This document shows positions 51,825 to 60,218 of a DNA stretch of 64,000 bases, in pieces. Location of the stretch: assembly GCA_963729445.1 (NCBI GenBank), contig CAVSNU010000005.1:124001-188000 (forward strand), in the 5' to 3' direction. The stretch comes from JACCZH01 sp963729445. Lineage in GTDB: Bacteria; Chloroflexota; Chloroflexia; Thermomicrobiales; CFX8. The notes under the pieces were generated by a model. That model searched no databases and was not told where the DNA came from. It saw only the letters and a list, made by a program, of their open reading frames with translations. The position numbers and the translations under genes are program-made. Numbering within the stretch: position 1 is the first letter of the stretch; the number at the start of each line of letters is the position of its first letter.

Positions 51825-53479
51825 TGCTTGACCTTGTCCTCTTGCACTTGTGGCAGGTCGGGATATTTCTCGATCCAGAGTGGGCGAGAGCCTTTCACCT
51901 CAGGGATTTTGACGAAGTTCTCGGGCGGCGGTGGAGAGGAGGTGGCCCACTCCAGCGTCCAGCCGTCCCAGGGATCATTGCCGGCCAGTTCACCTCTGGT
52001 TGCGCCGTACCAGAGGTTGATCATGAAGAGCACCATTCCAGCGGTCAGCGCGATCATGCCCAGTGAGGAGATCAGGTTCAGCTCTCCCAGCCACTCAAGG
52101 TCGGGGTAGGTATAGACGCGGCGGGGCATTCCAAACGTTCCCATGAGGTGCATCGGCAAGAACACAACGTTGAAGCCGATGAAGGTGAGCCAGAAGTGCC
52201 AGCGGCCCATTCGCTCGGACATCAGCCGGCCGGTCATCTTGGGGAACCAGTAGTAGGCTCCCGCAAACAGCCCGAGCAGACTGCCGCCGACCAGCACATA
52301 GTGGAGGTGCGCCACCACGTAATAGGTGTCATGCACTTGCCAGTCAAACGGCACCACGGCCACGGCTACTCCGGTGAGGCCACCGAGGGTAAAGGCCACC
52401 AGAAAACCGATACAGAACAGCATGGCGGTCGTCAGCCGGATCGCGCCGCCCCACATCGTGGCGAGCCAGGTGAATATCTTGATACCCGTCGGAACGGCGA
52501 TGACCATGCTGGCGGCTGAGAAGAAACCGAGCTCAACGTGCGACAGCCCAACCACAAACATGTGATGCGCCCAGACCAGCAAGCTGTAGAACCCGATGGC
52601 GATCGTTGCCAGTACGAACGCCTTGTAACCAAAGAGCGGCTTCCCCGAGAAGACAGGGATGACCTCTGCCAGAATGCCGAATACCGGCAGGATCATGATG
52701 TAGACCTCGGGATGGCCGAAGAACCAGAACACATGCTGGTAGAGGATCGGGTCACCGCCCAGACGCGGGTTGAAGAACCAGGCGCCGAAATTACGCTCGA
52801 ACAACACCATGATGACCGCCACCGTCACCGCGGGCAACGCGAAGATGATCAGGAGCGCGGTCACCAGCATGCTCCAGACGAAGGCCGGCATCCTGAACCA
52901 GGTCATCCCGGGGGCACGCATCGAAATCGTAGTCACGGTAAGGTTGATCGCGGCGGCGATACTCCCGACGCCGGTCACCAGCAGCGTTAATCCCCAATAG
53001 TCCATCCCAACACTGGACGTGTAATCCGCCGTCGAGACCGGCGCGTGAGCGAACCAGCCCGCGTCGGGCCCACCCTCGTGAAAAAAGCTGAAGTAGAGTA
53101 ACAACCCGCCAAACAGGAAGAGCCAGTAACTGAGCGCGTTCAGCCGTGGGAACGCCATGTCCCGCGCACCCAGCATGAGCGGCAGCACGTAATTGGCCAG
53201 ACCAATCCCGGCAGGCATGATGACCAGGAAGATCATGGTCACGCCGTGGGTGGTGAACATCTGGTTATAGAAGGAGGGGGAAACGATCTCTGCTTCCGGT
53301 ACGGCGAGCTGGGTCCGCATAACAACCGACTGCAAGCCGCCCAGAACAAAGAAGAACAGCGTCGTTATCAGGTAGAGTATTCCGATCCGCTTGTGATCGA
53401 CAGTTGCGACCCAGCCCCAGAGCCCTTCTTCACTGGTGACCCTGGGCTGTGGTTCCGCGGGTTCGATTTTGACAGCCAC
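51821..53479 (-). CDS. ctaD: Cytochrome c oxidase subunit I (heme-copper)
   Basis: 552 residues, twelve helices. Copper-B and heme ligands are in FGHPEVYIMILPVFGI (the H-P-E-V-Y crosslink site), VWAHHMFVVG and VVAHLHYVLVGGSLLGLFAG. K-channel and D-channel parts fit the A-type oxidases. The terminal part ends YPDLPQVQEDKVKQ. Four-electron reduction of oxygen at the membrane with proton pumping. Cotranscribed with ctaC upstream (36 bases between). Confidence 0.95.
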   Translation of the reverse strand: MAVKIEPAEPQPRVTSEEGLWGWVATVDHKRIGILYLITTLFFFVLGGLQSVVMRTQLAVPEAEIVSPSFYNQMFTTHGVTMIFLVIMPAGIGLANYVLPLMLGARDMAFPRLNALSYWLFLFGGLLLYFSFFHEGGPDAGWFAHAPVSTADYTSSVGMDYWGLTLLVTGVGSIAAAINLTVTTISMRAPGMTWFRMPAFVWSMLVTALLIIFALPAVTVAVIMVLFERNFGAWFFNPRLGGDPILYQHVFWFFGHPEVYIMILPVFGILAEVIPVFSGKPLFGYKAFVLATIAIGFYSLLVWAHHMFVVGLSHVELGFFSAASMVIAVPTGIKIFTWLATMWGGAIRLTTAMLFCIGFLVAFTLGGLTGVAVAVVPFDWQVHDTYYVVAHLHYVLVGGSLLGLFAGAYYWFPKMTGRLMSERMGRWHFWLTFIGFNVVFLPMHLMGTFGMPRRVYTYPDLEWLGELNLISSLGMIALTAGMVLFMINLWYGATRGELAGNDPWDGWTLEWATSSPPPPENFVKIPEVKGSRPLWIEKYPDLPQVQEDKVKQ

Positions 53480-53514
53480 GATACATTCTCCTACTGTGGT
53501 GGGCCAACCGCCGC

Positions 53515-54504
53515 TTACTCCAGGCTCAGCATGTACGCGACAAGCGCCTCCAGATCCTCGTCTGAAACGAGGGTCGCGGGCATGAGGTTGCCGGGCTTGA
53601 CCTCTTGAGGATCGCGCAACCAGCGCTCCATGTCGTCCCGATTCACCTCCACTACACCGCCGGCCATGATCTCCCGGCTGGCGACGTGCGTGAGATCCGG
53701 CCCGGCATTCTCCTGCGACTCCGTTCCACGGATGGTGTGACAGTTCACGCAGTTCGATTCGAAGTAGACGTCCCGGCCGCGCTCTACCAGCGCCTCTTGC
53801 GGTTCGACGGCGTCGGACGCTTGCTGCTGCGCCCAGGCCATGAACGCTTCCTCCGGCTCAACGACGACGCGCACATACATCCAGGCGTGCTGGGGACCGC
53901 AGTACTCGACACAGTTGCCCGTATAGACGCCTTCTCTATCCGCGACCAGCGGCACGTAGTTCCATTGACCCGGTATGTTGTCGCGCTTGCCCTGCAGCTG
54001 CGGAACCCAGAAACTGTGGAGGACCTCGTTTGAGGTCAGCGCGAGCTCAATGGGTCTGCCCAATGGCAGATGCAGCTCGTTGTCTGTGCGCACGTTAAGC
54101 TCCGGAATACGGAACTCAAACCACCAGAGCCTGCCAATCACTTCCACCCGGAGCGGGCGGGCGGCGGCAGGGTCATCGGTAGGAGCTGCTTCGGTCATCC
54201 CGGCGCCGGCATCGACGGACCCCATGACGCGGAGCATGATAAAGAACACCACTGCGAGCAGCAGTGCCGGCGTGACGGTCCAGATGATCTCGAGCCTGGT
54301 GTTCCCGTGCGACGCATGCAGAACCCGCTCATCAGGTCTGTGCCGGTAGCGCCAGAAGATCAGCGTCAGGACGATGGCGACCACCAGGAAGACCAGGAGC
54401 ATCAGGATATGCACCAGGATTGAGAGCTCGGCGATCTCCCGAGCCGCCGACGACGCCGGATCGAACATGTTGATGAAGGTGACGCCTTGAGTGTTCACTG
54501 TCAT
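53515..54504 (-). CDS. ctaC: Cytochrome c oxidase subunit II with fused cytochrome c (caa3 type)
   Basis: 329 residues. Two N-terminal helices, then the CuA domain (EVLHSFWVPQLQGKRDNIPG, GNCVEYCGPQHAWMYVRVVV with C-x3-C, H, M) and a fused C-terminal c-type heme domain (CVNCHTIRGTESQ, with NLMPATL supplying the Met). This makes the enzyme a caa3-type oxidase that can accept electrons straight from the bc complex. First gene of the six-gene operon; promoter would lie in 54505-54795, where I found no firm match. Confidence 0.94.
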   Translation of the reverse strand: MTVNTQGVTFINMFDPASSAAREIAELSILVHILMLLVFLVVAIVLTLIFWRYRHRPDERVLHASHGNTRLEIIWTVTPALLLAVVFFIMLRVMGSVDAGAGMTEAAPTDDPAAARPLRVEVIGRLWWFEFRIPELNVRTDNELHLPLGRPIELALTSNEVLHSFWVPQLQGKRDNIPGQWNYVPLVADREGVYTGNCVEYCGPQHAWMYVRVVVEPEEAFMAWAQQQASDAVEPQEALVERGRDVYFESNCVNCHTIRGTESQENAGPDLTHVASREIMAGGVVEVNRDDMERWLRDPQEVKPGNLMPATLVSDEDLEALVAYMLSLE

Positions 54505-54795
54505 TCACCGTTCACGCCGGCGCTGCGGGATCCCCACACGCGCTGCCGGCCGGTTTCCGGGCACTTATCCGCTCGGTCTCACCTACGTCTTCTATCATCG
54601 TATCGTATCGCTGGTCCCGCCTATGTCTCCCTGTACTGAATGTCACAGATTTCATCGTAGCACTACAGAACGCAACACACACGGGCACTACGGTTGCGAA
54701 GGTCAGCCGTGCCCAGTGAGTCGCGCCGCGACACGTTATACTGGCCGCATCACGATACCTGCACGCCAGAGGAGTAGTCAGAAAGGGATCTCTCT

Positions 54796-55293
54796 ATGAC
54801 CGCCACCGAGCGTTTCTCGCTGCCCGACCATAGCGGACTCAAGAGCCCGTTCGCCGCGCTGCATCATGTGGCGCTGGTGACGAACGACATGGAAAAGACG
54901 GTCGCCTTCTATCGTGACGTCCTGGGCAGCGAGATCGCGATGGCACACCGTCTGGAGCGCGAGGGGGAGGAACGCCACTACTTCATCACGGTGGCGCCAA
55001 ACACGGTGTTCGCCTTCTTTGAGTTTCCAGACGCCGAGCTGCCCAAGCTAGAGCCGGCAACCATGCCGAAGAGCGGACGCTCGCTCGACCACATCTGTTT
55101 CCACGTAGAGAGCATGGATGCCTGGCAGGGTTGGAAGCAACGGCTCTCCGAGGCCGGCGTCGAGATCATGCCGGCCGGAGACCGGCCCTCGTTCTTTTTT
55201 GCCGACCCCAACAACATCGTTATCGAGGTCGCCCTGGGCAGCACCAATCCCGGTTTTCCGATCCACGACGATCCGCGCCCTGCCTACGATTAG
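54796..55293 (+). CDS. VOC (glyoxalase-like) protein
   Basis: 165 residues with AAAGGGAT upstream. ALHHVALVTNDMEKTVAFYR, FITVAPNTVFAFFEFPD and RSLDHICFHVESMDAWQGWK plus a final FFFADPNNIVIEVALG give the two VOC modules with H, E, H and E metal ligands. Likely dioxygenase- or lyase-like small-molecule enzyme. Stand-alone gene. Confidence 0.88.
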   Translation: MTATERFSLPDHSGLKSPFAALHHVALVTNDMEKTVAFYRDVLGSEIAMAHRLEREGEERHYFITVAPNTVFAFFEFPDAELPKLEPATMPKSGRSLDHICFHVESMDAWQGWKQRLSEAGVEIMPAGDRPSFFFADPNNIVIEVALGSTNPGFPIHDDPRPAYD

Positions 55294-55339
55294 ACGGGAC
55301 TTCGGATCAGAACCGGCTTCAGCCATGAGAGATACGCAC

Positions 55340-55508
55340 GGGCGCAATAATGAGTTTGTCCTGATCGTCACAATCTCCGTAGGGGCGCAATGCATTGCGC
55401 CCTCTCCGGCGCCCGGGCGGACCGGAGAGGGCGCAATAAATTGCGCCGCTACGCAGACGGTGCCCTCCAATTATCGGATTAACTGGGACATCTTCCATTA
55501 TTGCGCCC
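55340..55508. repeat. Nested palindromic repeat element, copy B
   Basis: Outer arms GGGCGCAATAATG (55340-55352) and CATTATTGCGCCC (55496-55508) are perfect complements. Inner arms 55378-55409 and 55422-55453 match at 29 of 32 positions around a 12-base loop. The inner left arm contains the same 20-base palindrome as copy A at 20992. The element fills the gap between a VOC and a cupin gene and has no coding content. Confidence 0.8.
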
Positions 55509-55541
55509 TCTTCGATGCCTGAGCGGACTACGTGATGCGGG

Positions 55542-56402
55542 TCATGCTCGTGCCGTCCGCTTTCGACGCAGCAGCACACCGCCAGCGATCAGGCCGACAC
55601 AGGCTGCGGCGGCGATCAACCCGATCAGGCCGGTACGGCTCGGCGTTGCCTCGTCGTCCAGCGCGGCGAGCGTCGTCGCGACAATCCGCGCGGGTTCACT
55701 ACCACTGTTCCCACGCTCGACTGTCACCCCCTGCTCTTCCGTACGCGTTTCACCGGCGACGTAGGCCGTTTCTCCCCCGTCGCTATTCCGGGCAGCCAAC
55801 TCGCCCTGAACGACGGTCAGGTACGTCTGGCCGGCCGAATTCTCGGACGTGGTCCAGGTATTCGAAGAGTAATCGAGCACCTCATGCACGACTTCGTAGT
55901 CGGACGGTGGCTCTGGAATCTCGAACATTGCCTGGGTAACAACCTGCGGCGGTGACGCGGTCTGCGCGCCAGAGCTGGCATTCACATAGGTTGTCATTTG
56001 ATGACCGGCCGGCACGAGATATGTCACCATCAGGGTGGCTGGCTCGGCGGTAAGATTCGTACCCTCGTAGAGGCTCTCCGGAACCTCGATGAAATCGTCT
56101 CCGGCCCGGTAGATGTGTGCCTCACCGTCGGCAATCAGCGAAAGCTCGCCGGTCAGCATCGTGATGAAGCCGGGACCACCGTGCTGATGCAGCGCCGCGA
56201 CCGCCCCAGGGGCGAATTCGAGTACGAGCTGATGTGCATCCAGGGGCGCTGGCGGCGGGTCATCAACCGTGAAACGTGCCTCGGCAACAACCGTGACTTC
56301 TCCGGATGACTCCTGCCCCGCGATCATGCCCGGCGACAGCCCGAACACTAGCAGCGTGGCGAGCACCACCACAAACCTGAACGAAGCGGTTCCTCTGAGC
56401 AC
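55542..56402 (-). CDS. Secreted cupin-domain protein with C-terminal membrane anchor
   Basis: 286 residues. Signal peptide (FRFVVVLATLLVFGLSPGMI), a cupin core (LEFAPGAVAALHQHGGPGFI, GDDFIEVPESLYEGTNL) and a second jelly-roll-like part, then one membrane helix near the end (IGLIAAAACVGLIAGGVLLR) with RRKRTARA. Orientation predicts an outside domain tethered to the membrane. Metal binding is suggested by HQH and E. Function unknown. Confidence 0.82.
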   Translation of the reverse strand: MLRGTASFRFVVVLATLLVFGLSPGMIAGQESSGEVTVVAEARFTVDDPPPAPLDAHQLVLEFAPGAVAALHQHGGPGFITMLTGELSLIADGEAHIYRAGDDFIEVPESLYEGTNLTAEPATLMVTYLVPAGHQMTTYVNASSGAQTASPPQVVTQAMFEIPEPPSDYEVVHEVLDYSSNTWTTSENSAGQTYLTVVQGELAARNSDGGETAYVAGETRTEEQGVTVERGNSGSEPARIVATTLAALDDEATPSRTGLIGLIAAAACVGLIAGGVLLRRKRTARA

Positions 56403-56575
56403 CTGAAGTCCAATCCTTCACGACAGCGTAGTTCCGGTCTGTTGACATCATTGCTGTGGCGCGGGAAGGGGCCCATCCCCCATTCGTCCAGTTGGCGCAA
56501 GGGAAGACAAAGCGGCCCTGCCGGATCGGCGGGGCCGTTGCATATTTCCGTGGTAGTGGGAATGGGTAAATGACG

Positions 56576-56878
56576 CTACGCCATCGCCTCAGGCTGAGCA
56601 TCCGTGTCCGGAGGTCGCTCCAGCGTGAAGCCCTCTTGACCGCCAGCCTCAACGTAGTCCAGGACGAAGCCCTCCAGGGTCTCGATCAGCGGCTCCGGGA
56701 TAATCACCACTGGATCGCCGCCTCTCTCAACGACCTGATCTGCCTCGTTGGGCGACATCAGCGCGAGGCCGAGATTCTCATCCTCGGTCACCACCAGGGT
56801 GACACCTTCTCCAGGGCCGGCGTCGCTCTCGTTGCGTAATTCTTCCAGCTTGTCTAGCGCGCGATCTGTTATTTTCAC
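56576..56878 (-). CDS. HesB/IscA-fold protein lacking the cysteines
   Basis: 100 residues. MKITDRALDKLEELRNES and LTLVVTEDENLGLALMS-like strands, LDYVEAGGQEGFTLERP fit the A-type iron-sulfur carrier fold (DUF1894/HesB-like), yet no cysteine is present, so it cannot bind a cluster in the standard way. Probably a structural relative of unknown function. Isolated gene; GGAGGAGAAG before the start. Confidence 0.6.
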   Translation of the reverse strand: MKITDRALDKLEELRNESDAGPGEGVTLVVTEDENLGLALMSPNEADQVVERGGDPVVIIPEPLIETLEGFVLDYVEAGGQEGFTLERPPDTDAQPEAMA

Positions 56879-57004
56879 CGATCTTCTCCTCCAATCGCGT
56901 CAAGTCATGCCTACCTACGACCCTATCACACGCGACTCAAGCGCAAGGCACATCCCGCTCACGTTTGACGTGGTCGTCCGGCAAGTGGATACGCGTCTGG
57001 GATG

Positions 57005-57568
57005 TCAGTGAGGTCCGGTCGCGGCTCGCCGGCGAAGTCCAAAGGAGAGACCGATGATGACGAGCCACCCCGCCATGGCCGGCTTTGACCACAATTGCGT
57101 GTAATTCAGCCGATCCTGGGCTACCCGGTCCTTCTCGAACGCGTAGCGCTCCGGTTCGGACTCTTTGTACTGCTCGACGTACATCAACTCTTCGCCGTGC
57201 ATCTCCCAGAACGACTGCATCGAGCCTCGCCCAGTGTCGTCTTCGAGCAGGTAACGCGCCGGAATCGTCATGTACCCCGCGATGCCCAGCATAACGGCCA
57301 GGAGCGCATAACCCACCGAGACGCAGAGCGCCGTACGCCACCACGAGCGCGCGGGAATCAGGGCAACCATTGTGCCGATCAGCACGACCGGGGTAAAGAG
57401 CATACCCGCAAAGAAGAGCGCCCCCGCAATCGCCTGGGTGTGGTCGCTCCGGAGAACCGCTATCACCGCGACTGCTGCGAGAAACCCAAGCACCCCGGCG
57501 ATGAGCGGCGCGATCCGGCTCCATAGATGGGTACGCAGGTGATCGTCAGGAGTAGAGGTTTGTACCAT
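57005..57568 (-). CDS. Four-helix membrane protein of unknown function
   Basis: 187 residues from the ATG at 57568. Hydrophobic helices at about 23-40, 55-78, 85-105 and near the C-terminus (PAMAGWLVIIGLSFGLRRR), with a long polar loop (LEDDTGRGSMQSFWEMHGEE) between helices 3 and 4. No family recognised. Its start region lies opposite the next plus-strand gene and both may share a promoter region. Confidence 0.65.
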   Translation of the reverse strand: MVQTSTPDDHLRTHLWSRIAPLIAGVLGFLAAVAVIAVLRSDHTQAIAGALFFAGMLFTPVVLIGTMVALIPARSWWRTALCVSVGYALLAVMLGIAGYMTIPARYLLEDDTGRGSMQSFWEMHGEELMYVEQYKESEPERYAFEKDRVAQDRLNYTQLWSKPAMAGWLVIIGLSFGLRRRAATGPH

Positions 57569-57738
57569 GAGAGCAATCCCGCCCGCCTGCCATAAGTGAA
57601 ATATCGAGGAGACCAACACGTGCGTCTAGTTTCAACCAGCATCCGATGGCCCAGTCTAACTGGCTGTGTTATCTTCACACAACTCTTGAGTAATGCGAGC
57701 ACGGGGTACGATGCCTGACCTGCCAGAAAGGGATCTTC

Positions 57739-58173
57739 GTGACGCGACTGACGCGCAACCTCCATGCATTCCCTGCAACCCAGCTGCTTCAGCAGGTTCG
57801 AAGGCGCGAGCATCGCCGGCGAATCCTACTCTGGATCTCGGTGACTGGGATCGGGTTCGCGATTGGCGGCGCGTACGACGTCCGCAGGACCACCGGCTAC
57901 CTGCACGACCTGATGAGCGGGCGGGACGATGTTGTTCTGACGCAGTCGCTCTATGGGTTTACCGACGGGTTCTTCCAATACACGCTGTCCTATATTGCGC
58001 TCTTCCTGCTCGCCTGCGGGTTCGGGTGCTTCTTCGTGATTATGCGAGAACCTTCGGAGAAGCACAGGAGGGACGGCCACCCCCGGTTTCCAGTAGTGTT
58101 ACTCGCTCCGACGTGGATTCATGCTCTGCTTCCTTTTGGGTACCGTCATGAATCATGCACTGGTACAGCGTAA
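57739..58173 (+). CDS. Membrane protein, unknown (first of two ORFs)
   Basis: 144 residues, GTG start after AAAGGGATCTTC. Two hydrophobic helices (ILLWISVTGIGFAIGGA and FFQYTLSYIALFLLACGFG), then a polar tail whose last part may be out of frame. The next ORF starts inside it in another frame and adds two more helices, so the two could be one four-helix gene broken by a frameshift. No family recognised. Confidence 0.5.
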   Translation: MTRLTRNLHAFPATQLLQQVRRREHRRRILLWISVTGIGFAIGGAYDVRRTTGYLHDLMSGRDDVVLTQSLYGFTDGFFQYTLSYIALFLLACGFGCFFVIMREPSEKHRRDGHPRFPVVLLAPTWIHALLPFGYRHESCTGTA

Positions 58174-58333
58174 ATTCTCCGATGAGCTCGCCCACTACAC
58201 CCACGCGCGGGAGCTCGCACCGTGGTTCGACAGCTGGAGCTTCTATTGGGACACCGGCATCGTTCTTGGCGGGATACTGGTCATCGTATGGAGTTGCTGG
58301 CTGCTTCTCATTCGTCCGCTGGTACGCCGGTAG
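58121..58333 (+). CDS. Small membrane protein, possibly the frameshifted end of the previous gene
   Basis: 70 residues with two helices (MLCFLLGTVMNHALVQ and IVLGGILVIVWSCWLLLIRP). Overlaps the preceding ORF by 53 bases in another frame. No ribosome site of note, which favours the frameshift reading over a separate gene. Its stop overlaps the end of the convergent sigma-factor gene. Confidence 0.4.
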   Translation: MLCFLLGTVMNHALVQRKFSDELAHYTHARELAPWFDSWSFYWDTGIVLGGILVIVWSCWLLLIRPLVRR

Positions 58334-59615
58334 TGTCGTCACACTCACCCAGCCTGCGCGCCAGAAATCGTCGCTCGGCATCATTGACGGTCAGGGCAAG
58401 GGCGTGCTGGTAACACTCCCGCGCGCGAGCGATGTTGCCGGCCCGGCGGTGGAACTCGCCAGCAGTGGCGTGCAGAAGGTAGTAGCTGTCCGTGCCCTTC
58501 AGGCAGCGGACCTGTTCAAGCGCGGCCAGAGCCGTTTCCGGACCGTGAACCATAGACAGAGCGACGACCCGGTTGAGGGCTGCTACCGGCGAGGATGTCA
58601 ACCTGACGAGGTCGGTGTACTGGTCGAGGATAACCTGCCAGTTCGTTCGTTCAAGATCGGGAGCTATCGCGTGTTGAGCCGCGATTGCAGCTTGTAGATG
58701 GTATTCGCTTCGCTCGTCACCCATGGCCGATCGCACAAGCTCGCGCAACCCGGCGGCGATCAAACCGCGATCCCATAGCGTTCGGTCCTGATCGCCAAGC
58801 AACAGCAGGTCACCCTCGACGTCGGATCGGGCGGGCAGCCGCGACGCCTGGAGTAGCATGAGCGCCAGCAGCGCATGGACCTTTGGATGGTCTCCGACCG
58901 GACGCCCAGCAAGGATCGAAGTCAATCGAATGGCCTCCTCGCAGAGGTCACGCCGCACGAGATCCGCTCCCGAATGTGCGGTATAGCCCTCATTAAAGAG
59001 CAAGTAGAGCACGCTCAACACCGAGTCGAGCCGCACGGGGAAATCGTCGGCCTCAGGGACGGCGAATGGGATCCCACGCTCGCGGATGGTTCGCTTAGCC
59101 CGCACCAGGCGTTGAGCGATCGTCGCTTCGGAGGTGAGGAAGGCCCGCGCAATTTCTGGCACACCGAACCCGGCCAGCGTTTTGAGCGTTAGCGCTACCC
59201 TGGCGGGTGGAGAAATGGCCGCATGGCAGCAGATAAACATGAGCCGTAGTTGATCGTCCAGCAACTCGTCGGTCAGCGATTCGAGGGCGGTCTCAGGATC
59301 ATCGAGTTGCCTGTCGGCCAGTAAAGCAAGCTCGGTCTGCTTCGAGCGCCAGGTCGCCTCGCGCCGCAGGATGTCGAGTGCCTGGTTGCGGGCCACCCGG
59401 ATGATCCAGCCGGCTGGGTTCTCCGGGGCTCCATGATACGACCAGTGCCGCAACGCCTTGATCAACGCCTCCTGGACGGCGTCCTCAGCAAGCTGCAGGT
59501 TGTGCGGACCGAGGATACGGGTCAGGGTAGCGACCACCTGTCCCGACTGGTGCCGGAACAGGTGGTCGACGAGCGGAGGGACGCCGGTTGGCCGATCAGG
59601 AGGAATGGTCGACAA
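58308..59615 (-). CDS. ECF42-type RNA polymerase sigma factor (second)
   Basis: About 435 residues. Region 2 (LFRHQSGQVVATLTRILGPH, NPAGWIIRVARNQALDILRR), region 4 (FGVPEIARAFLTSEATIAQR) and the long C-terminal extension (LLFNEGYTAHSGADLVRRDL, LTSSPVAALNRVVALSMVHG, RRAGNIARARECYQHALALT) mirror the sigma factor at 12932. Start is unclear: TTG codons at 59615 and 59630 are possible; there is no ATG. It overlaps the end of the YCII gene, so the pair is an operon. The upstream YCII promoter is of the TGTCGA-N17-CGTC form. Confidence 0.85.
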   Translation of the reverse strand: MSTIPPDRPTGVPPLVDHLFRHQSGQVVATLTRILGPHNLQLAEDAVQEALIKALRHWSYHGAPENPAGWIIRVARNQALDILRREATWRSKQTELALLADRQLDDPETALESLTDELLDDQLRLMFICCHAAISPPARVALTLKTLAGFGVPEIARAFLTSEATIAQRLVRAKRTIRERGIPFAVPEADDFPVRLDSVLSVLYLLFNEGYTAHSGADLVRRDLCEEAIRLTSILAGRPVGDHPKVHALLALMLLQASRLPARSDVEGDLLLLGDQDRTLWDRGLIAAGLRELVRSAMGDERSEYHLQAAIAAQHAIAPDLERTNWQVILDQYTDLVRLTSSPVAALNRVVALSMVHGPETALAALEQVRCLKGTDSYYLLHATAGEFHRRAGNIARARECYQHALALTVNDAERRFLARRLGECDDTTGVPADE

Positions 59616-59946
59616 CTCCTCGCACCTCAACGAACCCGCCGTGCCCCAGGACCGGGCAGCCCCTCGCGATCTCACACGCCTCGTTCAGATCGCTCGCTTC
59701 AAAGACGTAGTAGCCGCCGATGGCCTCCTTCGTCTCTGCATACGGCCCATCAACCACGAGCCCGCCCTGCCCGTTACGCATCACAGCGCCGCCTGAAATC
59801 AACTTGTTGGAAGCAACGAAGCGGCCTTGTTGACGAAGCTGACTGTCCCAATCAATGTATTGCTGGACAGCCGCCTGCACCTCTTCTGGACTCATTGCGT
59901 CGTAGACATCATCACAGCCACGAATCAACACCATAAACTCGGCCAT
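59596..59946 (-). CDS. YCII/DGPF family protein 5
   Basis: 116 residues. MAEFMVLIRGCDDVYDAMSP and VVDGPYAETKEAIGGYYVFE (DGPY variant of DGPF), with FVEVRGVVDHSS at the end. It directly precedes and overlaps the second ECF42 sigma gene, the classical pairing. GAAAGGGTCAGGAA is its ribosome site. Confidence 0.9.
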   Translation of the reverse strand: MAEFMVLIRGCDDVYDAMSPEEVQAAVQQYIDWDSQLRQQGRFVASNKLISGGAVMRNGQGGLVVDGPYAETKEAIGGYYVFEASDLNEACEIARGCPVLGHGGFVEVRGVVDHSS

Positions 59947-60012
59947 TTCCTGACCCTTTCGTTCCGTCGTCTCGATGCGTCACCGCTACACTCACGGCGG
60001 TGTTATCTCTAT

Positions 60013-60039
60013 GACGAACGGGACAGGCGAAAATCGACA
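60013..60039 (-). promoter_or_regulatory. Candidate ECF42 promoter, YCII gene 5 / second ECF42 gene
   Basis: On the minus strand TGTCGA (60039-60034), a 17-base spacer, CGTC (60016-60013). The -10 has T where the others have A, the one permitted variant of this motif. It is 66 bases before the YCII start, and would make the sigma gene autoregulated. Confidence 0.75.
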
Positions 60040-60218
60040 GGTCGTCTGCGCCTCTCGCAGCTCATCCCATTGCGGGACGTGAGCGTACAGCCCTCCACTA
60101 CGCGAGGCCTCGAGCACCCCCGGGTGCGCTCCAAAGGCACCTGCCTGTCCAAGCAAGGCAGAACGAATGACGTCCGTACCATCCTCACAGCATCCCTGAT
60201 ACGCACAATCCCCTCCGC

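Noticed and set aside
59600..59640. TGTCGA at the sigma-gene start on the minus strand as a promoter
   Set aside because: No CG(A/T)C at 17 bases; it lies inside the YCII end.
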